A stretch of 64,000 nucleotides of DNA from Phanerochaete sordida (Eukaryota; Basidiomycota; Agaricomycetes; Polyporales; Phanerochaetaceae): assembly GCA_019973155.2 (NCBI GenBank), contig BPQB01000001.1, positions 1,116,001 through 1,180,000 on the forward strand, in the 5' to 3' direction. Position numbers and translations under genes: made by a program. Shown one piece after another: positions 33,381 to 45,300 of this stretch. The first letter of the stretch is position 1; every line of letters begins with the position of its first letter. The notes under the pieces are model-generated. The model saw only the letters and a program-made list of their open reading frames with translations. It was not told the DNA's origin and searched no databases.

Positions 33381-33845
33381 ACTACTGCATACAGGGACGA
33401 GCACAGGCGAGTATCCAGGTGAGGGGGAAAGGAAGAGGGTCGCTGGCTACAGCGGGCCCTGAGGAGCCAGGTCCTAGGCCAGGCGCCTGATTGCTGGTGG
33501 CATCTTCCCCCAGACATCTTCGTATCCTGACCATCATCACTGGCAGCCTGTTGACGCGGACGCGCTTCCGTGAAACGTCTCTCACCGACGTTGCCGGCTG
33601 CCAGCGGGTTGCAAGCCTGCAGCGGAGCCGTGGGGCCCGCGTAGCGGCGCAGCGGGAGATCAGCTGTCCTCAATCCAAGATAGTTCGAGAGCGGTATGAG
33701 GACGTGTGTTGCTACAGCGCAACTGAGACAGGATAGAACCAAGTAGAGGCTACAGGAATCTAGGATCTATGGTTAGCATCATCCCGCTGTCAGGGCGAGA
33801 GAACTTGCCTATGATACAAGCAGAGATCGGCCACCGCGTATGGCA
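33381..33845. other. Intergenic region
   Basis: A 465-bp spacer between the start of the membrane protein gene and the end of CNS1, both on the minus strand. No gene, RNA or repeat is recognised. Confidence 0.35.
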
Positions 33846-35075
33846 CTAGGTGCCCCGCGCCTTTTTGAAGTCCTCTATCCACTTCTTCTCGACATCGCCC
33901 TTCGCCAGGACGACGAACGACAGGCAGCCGTCCTTGAGCTCCAAGCCGTCGCGCGGCTCGCCCTCTTTGGCAGCAGCCGCCCTCAGCACGTCGCGCAGCG
34001 TCATCTTCTTCCCGACCTTGAGCACACGCCGGCGGTGCGTCACCGCGTAGACGACGATGCGGTCGACCGAGTACTCCGCGTTCGCGTCCCACGACGGCGG
34101 GGGCACTGCGGGTGGGAACATCCGCTCGATGTGTGCGGAGAACGGCGTGTCCTCCACGAACTCTGAGATGATGTCCGTCTGCGCGTATTGCGGGTAGAGG
34201 AACAGTGCGGGCAGGATCAGCGTCGCGCCTGTCGGGTCCTCGGGATCAAAGTGCGGCTGGTAGTCGATCTCCGAGTCTGCGTTGGGGCTGTCGACTACGA
34301 TAATGTTTCTCTCCTGCGGACGGCACGTGAGCACGCGATCTGGGCATGCGCGCAAAGCTGACCTTGAACGCTGCAACGAGACGTCGCTTCTCTTGCTGTT
34401 CGCGCTGCAGCTTTTCCAGCTTTTCCCGCTCCTTCCTCTCCTTGGTCTCCTTCAGCTTGAGTGCCTTCTCATGGACGCCCTTGACCCCGGCATTGTCCTT
34501 ATCGAAACCGAGGCACCGCTCGCAGCAGTCAATCGCGTCGTCGAAGCGCTCCAGCGCGACAAGTGCCAGCGCAGAGCGGTAGTAGGCCTTCGAGGACTTG
34601 TGGTTGAGCGCGAGGGCCTTCGAGCAGTCCTTGAGGACCGAGCCGTAGTTCTCTTCCGCGGAGACGTCCGTCAATGCAGCGAGGAAGGAATATGGTGTGG
34701 ATTGTCCTCACGGAGTTCTAGGTTACATGCGGCGCGGTTGCAGAGCAGAGCCTCGAGTACTACGGGGTCCGTGGGCTTCGCGTCGACGCCCTGCGTGTAG
34801 AAGCCTAGTGCCTCGCGGTACCGCTTGCCCTTGAAGTACTCGTTCCCTTGCTCCTTGAAATTCTGCGCGATCTCTGGTACAGTTAAGAAGGACATGCGAG
34901 CATATGTGCTAATTAACGCACCGTCTGGAGTACCCTCGTACGCGAGACTTTGCAAAGCACTGACTACCGGATTATCTAGTGCATCGTCCGGCAGCGACTT
35001 CATGAACAGCGGCGCATCATCGAATGCTTTGAGCTTTTCTTCTATTGATACTTCTGCAGGCTGAGGGAAGGTCAT
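33846..35075 (-). CDS. CNS1: Hsp90/Hsp70 co-chaperone CNS1 (TTC4)
   Basis: A cytosolic TPR co-chaperone essential in yeast and linked to translation elongation factor folding. The start is MTFPQPAEVSIEEKLKAFDD. The TPR block is in ASCII order: EIAQNFKEQGNEYFKGKRYR, EALGFYTQGVDAKPTDPVVL, NYGSVLKDCSKALALNHKSS, KAYYRSALALVALERFDDAI. A charged helix follows (KETKERKEREKLEKLQREQQ), then the C-terminal 'wheel' domain (PTGATLILPALFLYPQYAQT, DIISEFVEDTPFSAHIERMF, YSVDRIVVYAVTHRRRVLKV). Five exons, about 370 residues, normal for CNS1. It is divergent from the L2HGDH gene across 254 bp. Confidence 0.92.
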
Positions 35076-35329
35076 GATGCTCGAGAGCGAACAAGGGCGA
35101 GCAAAAGGACGGAGTGAGAGATGAGAATGAGAGTACGGCTTCAAGCTTCAAGCGCAGAAATCGCCGGCGACTTCTTCGTACACATCCGGCGTTCAAATTG
35201 GCATTTCGTCATAGACACCGACCGGACGGACCGTTGGGAACGGCCATGCATGGTCCATGGGACAAGTCACATATAACGTCGTTCTGAGTTCGTCTCTCGT
35301 CTCTGAGCGTCGTCCACCAGGACGTCAAG

Positions 35330-36953
35330 ATGAAGATACGTGGCCTGAAGGCCGCGCTCAACGGTGACAAGAGATACCCAGCCAAGGTGAGCACCGCGAG
35401 CATCATGCGCGCATCACGACGTTCGTACTCAAGAGGGCTTTCACGCTAGATACCCACGTCGGCTGTGGACTACCTCGTCGTTGGTGGGGGTAAGAATCGA
35501 CGGGATTCATCTAAACTTAAGTCTCACTGACAACTCGCTAGGTGTTGTGGGCCTGGCAATTGCACGCCGGCTCACTCAGAAGTTCCCTGAGAAGTCCATC
35601 TTCTTGGTAGAACGCAACGCGTCGGCAGGCCAAGAGACCAGGTATGTTGACTCGAAAGGGTGGCGACTGTGATGATTTACAAGCCCCACAGTTCCCGTAA
35701 CTCAGAAGTGATCCATGGCGGTACGAGCCAGGCACTAGGCGGGATACATCTCGTCAAAGCTAACCTACTGTGCAGGCCTCTACTACCCGCCCAACTCCCT
35801 CAAGATGCGCTTATGTTTGCGCGGGCGGGAGCTCATGTATCAATACTGCAAAGAAAACAGCGTCCCCCATCGCAGGGTCGGGAAGCTGGTCGTAGCTCAG
35901 CAGCACCAAGTCCCGTACATCGAGACGCTGTACCACAAGACGCAGCAGCTCCCCTGGCCTCCCCACTCTGATCCCGCGCGGGTACATGAGCCGGTTGTCC
36001 CCGCGAGGCTCGTCGAGAGGGACGAGGTGCACGCACTCGAGCCAGACCTGTCCAGCAAGATCGTGGCGGCGCTGCTGAGCACCGAGACCGGCATCGTTGA
36101 CTCGCATTCTCTCATGGAGAGCTTCGAGAGGGAAATCACGGAGGCCGGAGGCGAGCTCGTGTACTCCACAAGAGTCGTGCGGGTGGACCCCCACGCTGGT
36201 TCATCCCAGGCGGCGGACCATGCCTCCGAGGAGATCGCAGAGGACGGGTGGGTCGTCCAGACGGTGACCGGCGACGCAGAGGAGAGCGACGCGCTTCTCG
36301 CACGCAACCTCATCAACGCCTCAGGCCTTGCTGGGCCGATGATCCTGAACGCGCTGCTCCCGCGCGACGAACGTATACCGATGTACTACGCGAAAGGTTC
36401 ATATGCGTCGTACCGCGGACCAGGCGTTTCCCGAGTGTCCCACCTCATATACCCGAGCGTCGGGTCCGGCAGAACGCTCCACGGGTTCCAATCGTTGGGC
36501 ACGCACCTCACTCTCGACCTGGACGGCAACATCAGGTTTGGCCCGGATATCGACTGGCTCAACCCGCCCCCAATGGAAGTCCGTGACGACGTGGAAGTTG
36601 CCAACCCTGATTTCTGGGCGAAGCATCTGGTCGCAGACGAGAGTCGCCTACCGCAGATGTACGAAGCGATTTCGGAGTACCTCGAGGGTATACAGTTGGA
36701 GGGATTGCAGCCGGACTACTGTGGCATCAGACCTAAGCTGGTAGGTCCTGAAGGTGGCTTCCAGGATTTTGTCTTCCGCACGGATTATCCGGACAGTTTC
36801 GTGTCCTCTGCGAAGCGGGCAGTCCGGAGCGGCAGGGAGACTAGTCCTATGATAACTGTCATGGGCATCGAGAGCCCTGGTCTCACATCCTCCCTTGCAA
36901 TCGCCGAGCTGGTCGTAGACGACATGTTGGACAAGGAAGAGGACCGTAAATAG
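35330..36953 (+). CDS. L-2-hydroxyglutarate dehydrogenase, FAD-dependent
   Basis: A mitochondrial flavoenzyme oxidising L-2-hydroxyglutarate, a side product of malate dehydrogenase, to 2-oxoglutarate. Exon 1 encodes MKIRGLKAALNGDKRYPAK. The dinucleotide fold follows as YLVVGGGVVGLAIARRL, with an intron inside the glycine motif, then KSIFLVERNASAGQETS and RNSEVIHGGLYYPPNSLKM, diagnostic for the L2HGDH group. Further segments: GRELMYQYCKENSVPHRRVG, TGIVDSHSLMESFEREITEA, LINASGLAGPMILN, YYAKGSYASYRGPG and a C-terminal VMGIESPGLTSSLAIAELV. Five exons, about 470 residues. It ends 55 bp from the end of the convergent NDUFA12 gene. Confidence 0.93.
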
Positions 36954-37008
36954 ACCTGTCAGTGTATGTACACCATGTCTGGAAGAATGGATGCTTCGAT
37001 CTACGCGT

Positions 37009-37633
37009 TTAGTCTCCACGAGCAGCGACAGTCGGCTGCCAGGCAGTGACCTTGGGCTTGGTGGTATTGTAGGGTCTGTAGGCACCGCGGGTGCCAGTAA
37101 GGTTCTCGACGTAAGGCTGATGAATGGATGGTCAGGATCGTTCATGCTTTCGAGAGAAGTTAGACATACAGCCTTCCACGGGGGGCTTAGGTTCTGCACA
37201 ACGCGGTCCTCAGTTGGCGGGTCCTTGCGAATATGGGATATCCAGGAGTGCCATTCTGGTGGTACTTGCGTGGCATTGAAATCATGCTGGTGCAGTCAAT
37301 TCATGCACTCTGGCAGATGCTCGCACCCGGACGCACCTGCGCGAAGTCAACCCATCGGTGACGACCTGTAACACTTTCAGCAAGACTCTTCGAACTCAAA
37401 AGCCTCGGCGCACCTGGAATCTCTTCCTCTGGGTTCAAGTTCTCGAAATAACGGTTTCCGAATCTGAAGGGGAGGGTCAGCGGAGTACCCGGAGGTCGAG
37501 CTGGAAGCAAAACGCACTGATCCTTGCCCACGTAAGTTCCAGACTTCGCGTCACCAATGTACTGCAGCTGGCGCCACCATTCCTTGAAGCCTACCCGGCG
37601 GAAGGAGCGAATGGTCCTGGCGAGGGAGACCAT
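37009..37633 (-). CDS. Complex I accessory subunit NDUFA12 (B17.2)
   Basis: A mitochondrial matrix-arm accessory subunit of NADH:ubiquinone oxidoreductase. Three exons: the first has SFRRVGFKEWWRQLQYIGDA and KSGTYVGKDQ with RFGNRYFENLNPEEEIPGAP and RHRWVDFAQ; the second HDFNATQVPPEWHSWISHIR followed by KDPPTED; the third PYVENLTGTRGAYRPYNTTK and KVTAWQPTVAARGD then stop. The order, the VPPEWHSW motif and the length near 170 residues fit the family. A short insert (VLLPARPPGTPLTLPF) between the YVGKDQ and FGNRYFE parts is longer than in animals. It is convergent with L2HGDH and divergent from the F-box gene. Confidence 0.9.
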
Positions 37634-37812
37634 GGTCGTATGTGATTGAAGGCGTCACGCTCGGGCACGGTCGTTGTGCGTGGGCGCCTGCTGCAGCTCT
37701 CCCGCACACCGCGACGAACCAACCACCAACCGCCCGTTTGGCTACGTCTTCCACATTCTGCGACCCTACCCTCTCTGCAGCTTGCGGCCAGCGCGTCCCA
37801 TCGACTAGTGAT

Positions 37813-39783
37813 ATGCCTATGCCAGCCTCCCTAAACGAACTCCGCTTGATCCTTGGCAAGCTCGCCTCGCATCCTCCCGATGACACCCTCCCGGGGACCC
37901 TGCTGGAGATCACACAAGAACTCATCTCTCTGAGTTCTCTAGAAGACCAGTTGCATTCCTATGTAAAGGATAGGCGTACTTGTCTCCTGGCTGATGCGCT
38001 ACGCTTTTCTACAAAGGCACCCATCCACGTCGTACCCGCCGAGATCCTCCTCGACATATTCTTCTTCGCCATTACGCTTGACGATGAGGACGCGCAACAT
38101 CTCTCATCTGACCCTCTCCGCTGGGGCATCCTACCTATCTCACATGTCTGCCGACAGTGGCGCACTCTTGCACTCGGTACCTCCGCATTATGGACTCGCA
38201 TCACCTTTGACACAGCATCGCGAGGCCTACGTCCCTTGTACATCAAGCGAGCTAGGAAGCAGCCTCTCGACCTAATCTGCACGGACGATACCATCGAATC
38301 ACAAGCCAGTACACGAGAACTGAACGATGTCCTCAAGCGTTGCCGCACTCGGTCTCTCTCGTGGCGCATTGAGAAGCAGCTTCATTACAACCTGTTATTC
38401 GGCAGACTTCTAGTTCTTGCTGAGCAAGACCTTCTGCACTTCCACTTGTCGCTCAGCGCACACCACAAGTCTCTCCGACCGCCCTGGACTCCTCACAGTC
38501 AGCGCTGGTGCCAGAGTCTGCGATCTCTGACTCTTGAAAATGCCTGCCCTTCTATCCTGCCATCCTGCAGCCTCCCTGAGCTGCGCACCGCTTCACTGTC
38601 GTACCCCGCCTTTACAACTGGAGAGCAGCCAGAGAACTTTCGCGTTTCCCAGCTGCAAGATCTCGTACGCGCCTCCCCACGGTTGACAGAGCTAGCGATA
38701 CACCGTAACCCGCCGGTCCTAGACATAGATCTCGGACAGGTCGTCTCTGGTTCTACTCATGGCGCCGCGGAGCTTCACACTTTGACATGGACCTCGGCAC
38801 CCCCAAGAGACATCTGGATGCTCTTTCACATCCTAGCTATGCCGACATTGGCTGAGCTTGTTCTCGCCCTGGACACCATGGACCGACGATGGCCATATTT
38901 CTCTGGTGACACCCTCACTCCTCCGTCCTACTACAATCTTGCGCTCCACGGGTTTTCTGAGGCGATACGCCTACCACTCCTTACATACTTGCACGTAGAC
39001 TGCAAAGACACGGAGGCGCTATCTTCCGCCTTCCGACGAATCTCTTTTCCCTCTCTCGAGCACCTTGTGCTATCATACTCAGGCCGTGCGTCTACAGCCC
39101 CCACACTTCCTCCTGCCAGCAGACTCTTCCGCGACCCGAGACTCGTGAACCTAGCCTACCTGGAGATCCGCCACTTCACTTTGGACGCCGAGACCCTCGC
39201 CACCCTGGCGTACATGCCGTCGCTCACAACTCTATCTCTGTATGCCTGCCCTGGTACGTCCCTGCATGACGTCCCGCCCCTTCCGCGCTGACCCCTCTGT
39301 GCAGGCACGAACGCGATGATCTGCGCGCTGTCAGGGTACGCGTGCAAGCACGAGGGGTCCGAGCCACCACCCGCGCTGCCCGTCAAATGGCTCTGCCCAA
39401 ACCTTCGCGAGCTGCGGCTCACCCATTCCGCGACGAAGTTCTGGTGCCTCGAGACCGCCGTCCGCACGCGCAAGAAGGGCGTTGTCGCTGCCCCCGCTCC
39501 CAGCACGCCGCCGCGACGCATCAGGCCGCTGAAGAAGTCTGCGCTTGTACTTGGTGCTTCAGCTTCGACGACGCCGCAGAAAACCCCGAGGAAAGTCGCC
39601 ATGCAGGAAATATGCGCCTCGCCGAACGGGAGCTTTGTCGACGGCTGGCGAGCCCACGAAGCCACTCGGCCAAGTCCTATCCGCACAATCCACGTCTTGG
39701 GGTGCAAAAATATCTCGCAGGTGGAATTGTGGTCGTTGAGGTTCGACCAGTATGGCGTAGAGTCCGTTTCGTGGTGCGAGTAG
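37813..39783 (+). CDS. F-box protein
   Basis: A putative SCF ubiquitin ligase substrate adaptor. The start MPMPASLNELRLILGKLASH is chosen as the first ATG after the GC-poor leader, although the frame is open to 37642. The F-box-like part reads VPAEILLDIFFFAITLDDED, ILPISHVCRQWRTLALGTSA and LWTRITFD. Leucine-rich segments follow (WCQSLRSLTLENACPSILPS, SLEHLVLSYSGRASTAPTLP, LRELRLTHSATKFW). One intron (GTACGTCCC...GTGCAG) follows YACP, near 39254-39304. The C-terminus ends IHVLGCKNISQVELWSLRFD then YGVESVSWCE. Large F-box families are normal in Agaricomycetes, so the substrate is not predictable. Confidence 0.87.
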
Positions 39784-39977
39784 AACCGAAGAGTAGAGCC
39801 CGATATCTCCCTGCGACACCTGCCACTCGCGCCACAGTTTAAATCTAATAGTATTCAGGATCGCGAATAGATACATGTCCGTTAACATGCCAAAATATGG
39901 GTCTACATGACGAGAGAAATGCGTGAAGAGCGTCAGTGCGCGGTGCGTGGGTGTAGCGATGGGATCACAGTTTTTCG

Positions 39978-41481
39978 TCAGTGCGGGAGCGTCCCCGAAA
40001 GCGACGCGCCGAAGTCCTTCCAGGCGGCATGCAACAGGAGTACGAACGCCTGGCCCTCGGGGCTGTACTCGCCGGGCTTGGACGGCGTGTTGAATGTCTC
40101 GGGGTCTACGGTATTCAGGAGCCAGCCGTCGCCGTTTACGTTCTGCCTGATGTAGTTCAGCGCCCTGTTCGCGGGCGCGACGAGCGAGTAGTCTGCTGTG
40201 AGCACCGCGAGGCGGTACGTGACCGCCGCGAGCAGGGCCGTGGAGGACGAGTCAGGGAAAGTCGTGGAGTCGTCGATGACGTTCGTTAGTGTGCCGCTAG
40301 GTTGCTGCACGAGCAAAGTTAGACTTGAAGACCACAGCTCATGCAACGTAAGGACATACTTGGTGTTGCCAGGTAGCTGCCAGAATCTCCGTAATCCACG
40401 CAGTCAGGTCTGCTTGTTGAGCGTCGAATTGCCGCGCCTGGTTGGAGTGCATGATAGTTTGTAGGACGCGCATCATGCCTGCAGCGGCCCAAGCGTTCCC
40501 TGAGAAAGATGAGCCAGCTGTGGACGTGCTGACCACGCAGAATCACCGACCTGTACCCCAATGCCGGAAGTCCTGAGATGCTTGGTCGCCGAGGACGATG
40601 TGTTTCCATAGCCCATTGTCGTCGCGTAGATAATTGCGATACAGGCGGCACTGGTCATACGCGAGCTGCAGCAACGTCGTTTCCGAGCTGCCGCCAGCAA
40701 GTGCGCCAAAATACGCGATGAAAGGCGGCGCCATGTAGACGAAATCAGCCCTGACACATCGCTCAGTGATTCTTCCAGGGTCGATTATGACGGCGGCGCA
40801 CGTACCACAGCTGTACCTCGCTGGCCCTGTGGGAGATCGCGCCATCTGAAGTACGCGGTGCAACGGTGGTGAGATAAGCCAACTGCGACCGGGCGGCTTG
40901 CGCGAAGGACTGGTCGGCTGGATCTGAGCGCGTCCAGTTCGCTAGCAGAACAGCCACGCCGAGACCTGAAGGAATTCCAGAACGGTTGCATGCATGGAAC
41001 GAAGGGCGCTCTTACTCGCAGGATCACCGACAGCTCCGTCTCCGTCAATGAGGGTCATCGAGTTCATCGGCTTCTGCTTGACGGTACTGAAACGGAGACC
41101 ACAAAGACCTTGAATGGGTATAATGCAACAAGGGGCGGCCGACGTACGTGACAGCAATGTTCATCATAGCAGTCGTGTTGCCGTCTGCCGGTGTCACGCT
41201 CGTCGGCGGAGGGAACGCCGCCGAGCGGAAGACTGACAGGGAGGGCGCCAAGAGCTCGGTGAGGGCTTCGGCCGCCGTGCCCAGCTCCCAACTGGACGCG
41301 CGAGGGTCAGTCTACGCTTTGTCCTCGATGTCCTCGCCGGGGCTCACCTGTGAGTTGCGATCTGGAGCATATTGGCCTCCACCTTGTCTATCGTGACATC
41401 GTTGAAGCCGACCTGGATCACAGGAAGCGAGGAAGCAAGGCACGCAGCGAGCAGCAGCAACAGCGCCGAAATGAACTTCAT
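39978..41481 (-). CDS. Secreted six-hairpin glycosidase (GH88/GH105-like)
   Basis: A secreted alpha/alpha-toroid hydrolase. The signal peptide is MKFISALLLLLAACLASSLP. The remaining segments are SWELGTAAEALTELLAPSLS, TRSDPADQSFAQAARSQLAY, DFVYMAPPFIAYFGALAGGS, QCRLYRNYLRDDNGLWKHIV, FRHWGTGNAWAAAGMMRVLQ (a WGTGNAWA pattern close to the WGRGNGWA of GH105), SSSTALLAAVTYRLAVLTAD and GWLLNTVDPETFNTPSKPGE. GH105 enzymes cleave unsaturated sugars off pectin fragments made by lyases. Here that activity is inferred from fold and motif and has not been shown. About eight exons, roughly 390 residues. A TATA box lies about 90 bp upstream. Confidence 0.8.
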
Positions 41482-41565
41482 GGCGAGTCCAGTGGGCTGG
41501 CTGTGAGGCTGGTGGAGCTGGGGGACCTGGAGGAAACCTCGAGAGTTTGGCCTGCTGCTCGCGAA

Positions 41566-41575
41566 GGTTTTATAG
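41566..41575 (-). promoter_or_regulatory. TATA box of the six-hairpin glycosidase gene
   Basis: The minus strand reads CTATAAAACC, 85-94 bp before the ATG at 41481. Confidence 0.5.
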
Positions 41576-42357
41576 AACGCATGGCAGCCGTCCGTTCGCT
41601 CCTTTGAGCAAGGGCAATGCCCAGATCGTTCATATCACCTTGTAGGCACCCGCGCTATGCTCTGACGTGATGGCGGGACGTGAGGCAGCGGCATTTCCTG
41701 GCATTTATGGGAAATGTCGACGGAACGTGGAAGGAAGATGCGACCTTCGACACCTAGAGCCGGTATTATCTGTCTGAACTTTCTCTGGAGGCCCGGCACG
41801 GCGAAGAACGTGCTTCGATGGTGCGTCACCAGCCGTCCAATAACACCGTGCACGATAGGAAGAAGCAGCCATGGACGCCTGGCTGCAACAGTACAAGCGG
41901 GCGCGGGCAGAAGCTTGACAGCGAGCACGACTTACGTGTCCAGCGGTAACTTCAAGGGTCCTCAGACATGGAAGATCCTCGTCGTCCCGACCCAGTGTGC
42001 CACTGCATGTGGAGACGGGCGTGAACCCTGAACAAGTTGATCATGCGATCAAGCTGCATACGCCTGTGAGAAATTCGCTGTAAATATTGTGCAGGATACA
42101 CAATTCGAGGATGCAGACCTTTCACGATTTGGTCGCTGTCGTCGACTCAAGAGACGTGACCTCGACCGGGTCGGTCATACAGCTCAGGTTCAGCTTTCGA
42201 CGCCTACCGTGATGCGATCAAACGAACCGAACGCGCGCGCTGGGACCTAGGACGCTGCCCGCTCCCAAACGCGGACAAACAAAACCTCTCGTGAGGCGGC
42301 CGTGACGGTCGTTCACAATATCCTCTACTTTCCTTTCTGGTACGCTGGGAGGCCGCC
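41576..42357. other. Divergent intergenic region
   Basis: A spacer of about 780 bp between the glycosidase promoter and THO2. No RNA gene, repeat or convincing reading frame is seen. Only short open frames of mixed composition occur, on both strands. Confidence 0.4.
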
Positions 42358-45300
42358 ATGAACATCGTAGAGACAGTCCGAGGTCTCATTGCCCGCTGGG
42401 AGGAGGGCGGAGAAGCAGAATGGTACGCCGCTGTACGTTACTCCGTGCAGTCTCGTCGTCTGACCGCATTTCAGTCGTGATCTCCTGACCGCGCCGCATT
42501 CCAATCCGTCCGACCCAGAGGCAAGCGACGTACTGTCCACGGCATACCACACCCTCATATCTGCGACCCTCAAAACCTGGTCCCTATCCAAATCCCTTCC
42601 TCCACAAGCTCTCATTGGTTTCGTCCAGTCTGTGCTCGAGAGCCTGCCGTCGCCGTCTTCCACTCGATCGCCCCATGCCGTCGCATTTGGCGACATCCTC
42701 GTGGATATTCTCTGGGCCATTGACGTCGAGCTCGATGATATCCACCAAGACACTAAGCTGGCGTTCGCCAACGCGGAGCAGGGCAATGCGCCTGCTGCGA
42801 CGGAGGGTGCGGATGCCACTGCCGTGCTGGCCCGCGTGGCGCAGGCAAAGCAGGATGCCGAGTCGGACAAAGAGATCTTAGCGGGTACTGTGAAGTTGCT
42901 TGTGGTCCGTAGTCATTCCAATATACCCATCTGCACGAAGCTAAATGTGCCCCAGGCCTCCGGGATCCTCGATGCAGACGTCTGCCGGGAGCGGCTAGAA
43001 CTGTCGATGATCCACCACGCCGATTTAATACCGGACGATCAGGCGTTTGGAAAGAAGGAGGTGCGAATGAGGACCGCGCTCTTGTAAGTCGCACGCGTTC
43101 TCCGAAGCTTCCTGCCATTGAAGACCTTCCCGCCAGCTACAAGCAGAACAAGTTCAATCTACTCCGCGAGCAATCGGAGGGTTACAGCAAACTCACCACC
43201 GAACTGACCAGCAGTCTCGGACCTCCTCACTCATCTGCAACTGGCCGTCCAGTGGAATCCTTGTCTGCGATCGAACAGCGAGCGCACGCCTCTTGGGAGC
43301 GCGTCGTGGGACTGGTCGGCTACTTCGATCTCGACCCCAATCGCGCCTTGGACATCATCCTGGACGTATTCTCGGTCCATCTGATGACACACTACTCGTT
43401 CTTCTTGGCCCTCCTTTCGTGCTCGCCCTGGGGCGCGGGCTTGAAGCCAAGAGGCGAGGACGCGATGAATGCCGAGGCCAGCTCCGACGCGTACAAAGGC
43501 AAGGATCTGGATGAGGTATTGCGAATCGCCGAGCTGCAGTCCGGTCACACTCCGAGAGAACCACTGTTGTCTTTGAGCAACAACGGCTCCCGCGTCCTGG
43601 CGCAGGTCCTAGGGTTCAAGCTCACCTACTATCAGGTATGCGGCGTTTTTGTCACTCCCTGTATTTCTGTACTTACTCTGACCAGCTTCCGGACGTGAAT
43701 GAGTCGGCACCAAAGACTTTATATCTCGCTGCTGCCCTGCTCATTCGAGAAGGATTCATCACACTTGAAGATATCTACCCGCACGTACGCTGCTTCACCA
43801 CTCGAGCTTTCGGCCACAAGAATTCAATATGTTTTCTAGTTGTCCCCTACAGACGATGCCATGGAGGCGGAGCACAAGAAATATCTCGACTCTGTCACTG
43901 CACGCATCGCCACCGCGAAGGTCAGCATGCTGGCCATGGCGGCGCCGCTCGAGTCATCGTCAAGCTCCAGTGGTCCCAAGCCTCGCCCAGCTACTCCAGC
44001 GGAGCCAAAGGCGGTGGAGAAGGAGGTGGTCAACCAGAAGATTGGTCTGCTGAACGCGCTGCTGTCTGTCGGGGCTCTACGTCCCGGCCTGGCACTGCTG
44101 AGCAAGTACCCATGGATCGTCGACGCGTCACCCGACATTGCGGACCTGCTGCTCCGCGTCTGCAAACACTCCATAGCTCCCGTATATGCAACACACGGTG
44201 CAGGGAAAGAGTCGCGGCCGAATTTCTCTGGCCCCAAGCGACGCTACGGCGCCACGGGCGTTGCGTCTCCGCCTGAGAAGAAGCCGCAGCTGACCCTGTG
44301 GGCGCCGACGCCTCCATCTACCAGCGCGACAGACTTCGTGTTCTTCTTCCCAGATTGGACGGAGCGCGTGCCCGTGTGCAATACGCACGAGGATGTCGTC
44401 TATGTTCTGGAGCCCATGATGAGGTTTGTGGGGCTGCACATCCACAGAGACCTTATCTTCTTGGCGCAGTTCTCGCGTGTTGGGCGCGCTGAGGTCTCGG
44501 CCACGGTACGTCTTCTTTTAAGTTGAGCTTGTAGCGCGCCCTTAATTGCATGCTGCGTAGCTGGCGATCGACCCAGAGACCAAGAAGAACGCCCCTGCGT
44601 ATCTTGACAACCCTGCATGCTGCTTCTGGTACAAGATGGCGCGGATCTACCTGCTGCCGGCGCTGTCACTCGTGCGCGGGAATGCGGTGTGCAACGTCGA
44701 GATCTGGACGCTCATCCGTATGTTCGAGACGACGCTCCGCTGGCGGCTGTACGGCGAGTGGAAGACGAAGACGTACCAGTCGCATCCCGAGCTTCGTGTG
44801 CGCTATATCCAGGCGGACCGCGAGACGAAGGGCGTGCTCCGCCGGCTCTCCATGCAGACCGTCGAGAAGCTCTCGTGCTCCGTCGCGAAGCTTGCCCACT
44901 CGAACCCGCTCATCTTGTTCACGAACACTATCAACCAGGTCATGGCGTACGAGAACCTCTCGATGGCCGTCATCTTGACACTGAGCTACTCCACCGTCAT
45001 GGGCTTCGACGTGCTGCTATATATCATCGTCGAGGCCTTCTCTAACCCAGACAAGGCGCGTGTCAAGGATGACGGGGTCAACATCTCAGACTGGCTGCAG
45101 AGTGAGTAGGGCACCATCTCGCGACAAGACATCCCGTTAACATGTAACTAGATCTCGCATCCTTCGCGGGCATGCTCTACCGCCGGTACGCGGGCGACCT
45201 CACGCCATTGCTCAAGTACCTCGTCCATCAACTGCACAATGGCCAAGTTTCCGAAATCATCATCCTGCGCGAGCTCATATGGAAGATTTGCGGCATCGAG